In this document: positions 59,487 through 64,000 of the stretch, one piece after another
Position numbering within the stretch: the first letter of the stretch is position 1
How the letters are laid out: each line of letters begins with the position of its first letter
Assembly: GCA_964030475.1 (NCBI GenBank)
Contig: CAXIPT010000001.1
Location: 11,561,823-11,625,822 of the forward strand
Length of the DNA: 64,000 nucleotides
DNA from: Tethya wilhelma
Lineage: Eukaryota > Porifera > Demospongiae > Tethyida > Tethyidae
Direction of reading: 5' to 3'
Translations under genes and position numbers: made by a program
The notes under the pieces: model-generated
What the model was told of the DNA's origin: nothing
What the model saw: only the letters and a program-made list of their open reading frames with translations
The model's database searches: none

Positions 59487-60659
59487 GATATATAATATTA
59501 TATATATAGTTATAAGATTACCATGATCAACTTTGCTCTTAATACATAGCAGCAATGTAGCAACTGATATCGCCCACTAGAACATGTGTGGGTTCCCAAT
59601 TAATGGTTTCTAAATTACCTAGTATTCGACAGCAAAAAGTTCGTAACATACTCATTCCTAGTACCATAGGCGATTCTTTATCTAATGTTCACTTTTTGGA
59701 CTTAGAAGATTTTCACGTCAACATAACTAACTTGGAAATAGTCGTCACAATTAAGTGCGTTCATAGCTATAGGCATTGGCCATAATTTGTTATACAGCTA
59801 TTTAGGTCAAGGAAACTTGATCTATCACTGCTAAATGAAGTTTCAGCAGTCTTTGCACCTCCTGGCCCTGGCCCAGTACCAGTACGAGTTGCTCTCTTCG
59901 ATCTAGGGTCTACAACCTCTGAAGGTTTGGCAGTCTTTGTACCCGCATAATAAGCATTATACATGGACGTATACACTCATACATTAATTATAGCACACCA
60001 CAGAAATGCAACTAAACAGTCACCTACAGTCTTTGCATCTCCAGTACCAGTACGAGTTGCTCTCTTCAATCTGGGGTCTACAACCTCTGAAGTTTCGGCA
60101 GTCTTTGCACCTCCAATACCAGTGCAAGTTACTCTCTTCGATTTGGGGTTTACAACCTCTGAAGTTTCAGCAGTCTTTGTACCTGCATAATAACCATTAT
60201 ACATGAACGTGTACACATATACATTAATTATAGCACACCACAGAAATGCAATTAAACACTCACCTCCAGTCTTTGTATCTCCAGTACCTGCTCTCTTCGA
60301 TCTGGAGTCTACAACCTCTGAAGTTTCGGCAAACTTTGTACCTCCAGTACCAGTACAAGTTGCTCTTTCGATCTGGGGTCTACAACCTCTGAAGTTTCAA
60401 CAGTCTTTGTACCTGCATAATAACACACACACACATACTAATTACAGCACACCATATAAATACAAGTAAATATTTACCTCCAGTCTTTGAACCTTAAGCT
60501 GAAATTGTGAGAAGAGAACTGGTGGGAGGGCTTCTGTCTACATCTTCATCATCACACATAGAGAATCTGATAATTATGACAAGAACACAAACTATTTTCA
60601 AAATTGAGTAATAGACTGCATGTACTTTACATTACATACCATCTTCATGAATTGAGTGC
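59414..60659 (-). repeat. left arm of large inverted repeat
   Basis: Reverse-complement match of 60945-62399, from CAGTATAGGCCCATAGGATG to the n at 60660. It is 1,246 bp against 1,455 bp in the right arm; the difference lies in the number of exon-repeat units. Contains minus-strand counterparts of the exons described at 61106-62058, and a plus-strand frame at 59588-59785 (MGSQLMVSKLPSIRQQKV) divergent from MATTIGG. Confidence 0.85.
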
Positions 60660-60734
60660 NTGGTTTGATCAGTTAATAGTGTATACCTATTAGAGCTGTT
60701 TTTGAGGTCTGAAATTTGATTTTGCTAGTTTACC

Positions 60735-60958
60735 TTGTTTTTGTTACTTGCACAGAAGCTACCTCATTGTCTGCAAGCCCTGTGGGCCATATTCACTGAG
60801 CAAGAAGATGCTAAGTTTATGCAAAGATTGGAGGAAGGTTACGATTTGCAATGTGATGAGCGGTACAACCTTTGGTTCTACCCTGACCAAATACCATCTC
60901 CAGCTGTTGAGGTGTCTGATTCAACCGACTTAGAGACTCATTCCGCACTCAATTTATG
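60735..60958 (+). CDS. terminal exon of an unknown gene
   Basis: After a strong acceptor (TTTTTGTTACTTGCACAG, ending about 60749) the frame reads KLPHCLQALWAIFTEQEDAK, then LEEGYDLQCDERYNLWFYP, and stops at 60956-60958. I recall similar IFT-E-E-x(n)-EEGYDL-x-DERY-x-W endings on multi-copy sponge genes, without known function. Upstream exons would lie beyond the n at 60660 and are not visible. Confidence 0.45.
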
Positions 60959-61105
60959 AAGATGGTATGTAATGTAAAGTACATGCAGTCTATTACTCAA
61001 TTTTGAAAATAGTTTGTGTTCTTGTCATAATTACCAGATTCTCTATGTGTGATGATGAAGATGTAGACAGAAGCCCTCCCACCAGTTCTCTTCTCACAAT
61101 TTCAG

Positions 61106-62058
61106 CAAAGACTGGAGGTAAATATTTACTTGTATTTATATGGTGTGCTGTAATTAGTATGTGTGTGTGTGTTATTATGCAGGTACAAAGACTGTTGAAA
61201 CTTTAGAGGTTGTAGACCCCAGATCGAAAGAGCAACTTGTACTGGTACTGGAGGTACAAAGACTGCCGAAACTTCAGAGGTTGTAGACTCCAGATCGAAG
61301 AGAGCCACTCGTACTGGTACTGGAAGTGCAAAGACTGGAGGTGAGTGTTTAGTTGCATTTCTGTGGTGTGCTGCAATTAGTGTATGTGTGTACATGTTCA
61401 TGTATAATGGTTATTATGCAGGTACAAAGACTGCCAAAACGTCAGACCCTAGATCGAAGAGAGCAACTCATACTGGTACTGCATGGAGGTGCAAAGACTG
61501 CCGAAACTTCAGAGGTTATAGACGTCGAAGAGAGCAACTTGTACTGGTACTGGAGGTGCAAAGACTGCCGAAACTTTAGAGGTTGTAGACCCCAGATCGA
61601 AGAGAGCAAGTACTGGAGATACAAAGACTGGAGGTGAGTGTTTAATTGCATTTCTGTGGTGTGCTATAATTAATGTATATGTGTACACGTTCATGTATAA
61701 TGGTTATTATGCAGGTACAAAGACTGCTGAAACTTCAGAGGTTGTAAACCCCAAATCGAAGAGAGCAACTCGTACTGGTACTGGAGATGCAAAGACTGTA
61801 GGTGACTGTTTAGTTGCATTTCTGTGGTGTGCTATAATTAATGTATGAGTGTATACGTCCATGTATAATGCTTATTATGCAGGTACAAAGACTGCCAAAC
61901 CTTCAGAGTTTGTAGACCCTAGATCGAAGAGAGCAACTCGTACTGGTACTGGGCCAGGGCCAGGAGGTGCAAAGACTGCTGAAACTTCATTTAGCAGTGA
62001 TAGATCAAGTTTCCTTGACCTAAATAGCTGTATAACAAATTATGGCCAATGCCTATAG
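61106..62058 (+). CDS. tandem-exon gene with 24-residue repeats, partly decayed
   Basis: Exons 61106-61117, 61183-61340, 61422-61633, 61715-61801 and 61883-62058 are each preceded by TTATTATGCAG or TTTCAG and followed by GTGAGT-like donors (GTAAAT, GTGAGT, GTGAGT, GTGACT). The introns of about 65 to 81 nt are near copies of one another. Exons carry repeats of GTKTAETSEVVDP then RSKRATRTGTG (72 bp, 24 residues). The last exon ends SSFLDLNSCITNYGQCL with a stop. Small indels (for example one base near 61225 and five bases near 61525) break the frame in some units, so current coding ability is doubtful. No known domain. Mirrored in the left arm. Confidence 0.5.
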
Positions 62059-62224
62059 CTATTGTGACGACTATTTCCAAGTTAGTTATGTTGACGTGAA
62101 AATCTTCTAAGTCCAAAAAGTGAACATTAGATAAAGAATCGCCTATGGTACTAGGAATGAGCATGTTACGAACTTTTTGCTGTCGAATACTAGGTAATTT
62201 AGAAACCATTAATTGGGAACCCAC
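61991..62224 (-). CDS. unknown ORF divergent from MATTIGG start
   Basis: The minus frame from 62224 reads MGSQLMVSKLPSIRQQKVRN and onward with a regular amphipathic pattern (LSNVHFLDLEDFHVNITNLE). Its inverted twin is 59588-59785 on plus. In both arms it starts about 100 bp from the oppositely oriented MATTIGG start, giving a divergent pair. It overlaps the last tandem exon in antisense, so one of the two is probably not coding at its end. No domain recognised. Confidence 0.35.
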   Translation of the reverse strand: MGSQLMVSKLPSIRQQKVRNMLIPSTIGDSLSNVHFLDLEDFHVNITNLEIVVTIAIGIGHNLLYSYLGQGNLIYHC

Positions 62225-62400
62225 ACATGTTCTAGTGGGTGATAATCAGTTGCTACATTGCTGCTATGTATTAAGAGCAAAGTTGATCATGGTAATCTTA
62301 TAACTATATATATAATATTATATATCCTAGAAATATGGCTGCAACAATTGGAGGCTCATTACAAAAGTTGATACCATATCATCCTATGGGCCTATACTGN

Positions 62401-62640
62401 TTACAGATCCAGTTCAAGTAAAAAGGCAGTCTTTTCTTTGCCTCTGCAATTTCAACAGATACGCTACTTCGTTCAGAATTGAGAGTTCCGTGTGTGGACA
62501 CCATGTTTACAAAAGCCAGTGGTCACCAGTTATCAATGAGGAATTGTGTGTTGAAGTTGAAGAGGGCAAGTATTTTCACCATAAAGACACAGCTCCATCA
62601 CCTGTTAGATAACCGATAGAAGACGATTATCGACTGTGCC
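62401..62640 (+). pseudogene. HIRAN-like domain fragment
   Basis: Just after the n at 62400 the plus frame reads VCGHHVYKSQWSPVINEELC and then VEVEEG. This resembles the start of a HIRAN-like domain type (VxGYHVYxxxWxPxxGEELxxxxEExNxxDxxAVAV) that I recall as common in sponges and cnidarians. The NP-x-D-x-(A/Y)AV part is not preserved, and a stop follows near 62610. The fragment is short, so the call is tentative. Confidence 0.4.
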
Positions 62641-63121
62641 TGGAAAAGGCCTGTTGTTCCATGAATCTACCAGCTTAAAGGGAAATTTAAGCACCTACAG
62701 AAACTAGTGGAACTTATGTAACAGTACGAACTCACTCAAACCTATCAACTAAATATAATTGCACAAAATTATAATTTTTTGCTTAACGTCTGATGTTAAA
62801 ATCACCTAAGAACTATTGTTAGTTTTTTCTAATTATGGCAAAGGGGCTTAAATTGGAGATTAACATACCTTTGTAAGAAAATTGGGTGCAAGGAAGGAGG
62901 AGGGGTTATAAGAGAAGGGGGCATAGTAATGGGTGAGTACGGACAATACATCTACATTTGACCTGTCAGTGTCACCGTGCATGCTAAAATTGTCATGCAA
63001 ATCATTATATCATATGCATAACATTTGGTCATGAATAAAACAGTAATTATAATCTTTCTTGATTAAATAAATGCACAAAACTCTGCTAACAATTATAATT
63101 ATTGTACATTATACTAATTTA
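62641..63121. other. no gene seen
   Basis: AT-rich; a G-rich run at 62890-62935 (GGAAGGAGGAGGGG). No reading frame supported. Confidence 0.4.
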
Positions 63122-64000
63122 TTCCCAGTACAGTACTACTGGGTACACAGGAATGGCATGGATGGCCCTTTAGCGCCAAACAAATATTCACACAAATAAC
63201 TCTGCGCTTGGCACTAGAAGGCTGTTATTTAGCTCATGCATTCTCTTTCTAATGAGCCCAAAACATGACCTAAAACCATCGCTAAAGTACCAAACAATAA
63301 TAAGTCAAACGTTTAATTTTCTCCATCTTCTTCTTATTCTTCTTCTATCTTCTCATGCAATATCTTAGAGACCATTCACTTTCAGAAGCTGATTCTTGAA
63401 CAAACAAACTGGCTTTCTTTGTCTTTACGTGCTTTTGGTATCGGTTTTCCGTGTCTTTCGTTAGGTAGCTACGCCATCTCCATATGGCAGCCATTCATTT
63501 CTACACTCATGCATATTCATACGCTACGTGGAACTTCAGGTTGATAACCCTATTCCAAGCGCACGTTGTTTGGAAACCACCTGCCTGCCTGCTTTACCTG
63601 GTTGTGCTAAACTCTCAGTAACCTTTGAGTCTTCAATATCAAGGAAGTGAATACTTTTAGTTGTCATTATAAGATGAGCAAAGCAAGTATATTTTGATTA
63701 ATATCCAGCCTTCTGAGATATTTCTGTGCCTAGTTTACAGACTACAAGTAACTAGCATAAGTATACACACAAACTCAAACGTGATTCACTGAAATAAAGT
63801 GAACAAACAAGTAAAAAAAAACATTGAAATGTAATGACACAGAAATGGCCAAATCGTACAAAAAGAAAGCAAACAAGATTGAATGGCTGTTTGAGTTTGT
63901 AAAGAAATCCTACTGTGGGCAACATGAGAGACTAAACATGGAAACTACATACAGCCCACACAGGAAGAATTCCTTACACACTCAAACAGCCATTCCATAT
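63122..64000 (+). repeat. dispersed 1-kb element, copy F (runs off window)
   Basis: Starts TTCCCAGTACAGTACTACTG after TA, carries the shared inner segment (CTCCATATGGCAGCC at about 63477), and reaches the terminal palindrome from about 63800 (GAACAAACAAGTAAAAAAAA), whose second arm (CAAACAGCCATTCCAT) is cut by the window end. Confidence 0.85.

Larger units (their letters stand above)
60945..62399 (+). repeat. right arm of large inverted repeat
   Basis: Inverted partner of 59414-60659, ending exactly at the n at 62400. The single-copy spacer 60661-60944 separates the arms. Both arms end at n bases, so this may be two haplotype contigs in opposite orientation. Confidence 0.85.

Overview
The window looks like a piece of an AT-rich animal genome, most plausibly a demosponge (Amphimedon-like). 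That placement is inferred from short introns of about 65 to 95 nt, dense and largely decayed transposons, and gene families I recall as multi-copy in sponges and cnidarians; no search was run. There is no bacterial or organellar signature, no CRISPR array and no convincing tRNA. Seven single n bases (189, 3279, 5566, 25949, 34095, 60660, 62400) mark contig joins, and several odd structures start or stop exactly at them.

Layout. 1-2,480: start of an unknown minus-strand reading frame, a decayed BEL/Pao integrase with part of an LTR, and a 96-bp tandem repeat. 3,280-10,757: two inverted copies of a coiled-coil/RNase-H-like/Tudor-like gene around a TA-flanked inverted-repeat element. 11,121-25,860: a dispersed 1-kb element, remnants of Gypsy, a LINE and pogo (the last split by an 8-bp-TSD insertion), a MITE and long uninformative stretches. 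25,950-34,094: Gypsy gag plus LTR, a decayed gene with a DDE-like triad, and a ubiquitin-like/B-box/RecQ-like helicase relic. 34,187-42,715: palindromes and dispersed elements, a Tc1/IS630-like relic, a P-element/THAP9-like relic, and a Gypsy 3' half with LTR. 46,141-53,242: an IS630-like transposase relic, then a divergent pair of readable genes: a HIRAN-domain gene (minus) and a 1,156-residue two-exon gene (plus) with a DDE-like triad and C-terminal PHD finger, separated by a 129-bp palindrome. 53,735-58,275: pogo-like and two Gypsy relics. 58,600-62,640: a third, diverged coiled-coil-family copy, a large inverted repeat of tandemly duplicated exons, and a HIRAN-like fragment. 63,122-64,000: another dispersed element running off the end.

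Almost every coding remnant is a mobile-element gene, so this is a transposon-rich, gene-poor region with repeated nesting. The most interesting unit is the HIRAN plus PHD/DDE-like pair at 48.5-53.2 kb: its large gene reads open end to end with a clean intron while its neighbours are broken, so it may be a recently active or co-opted two-gene element. Second is the roughly 1-kb dispersed element (six copies here) ending in TTCCCAGTAC next to TA at one end and in a long hairpin at the other.
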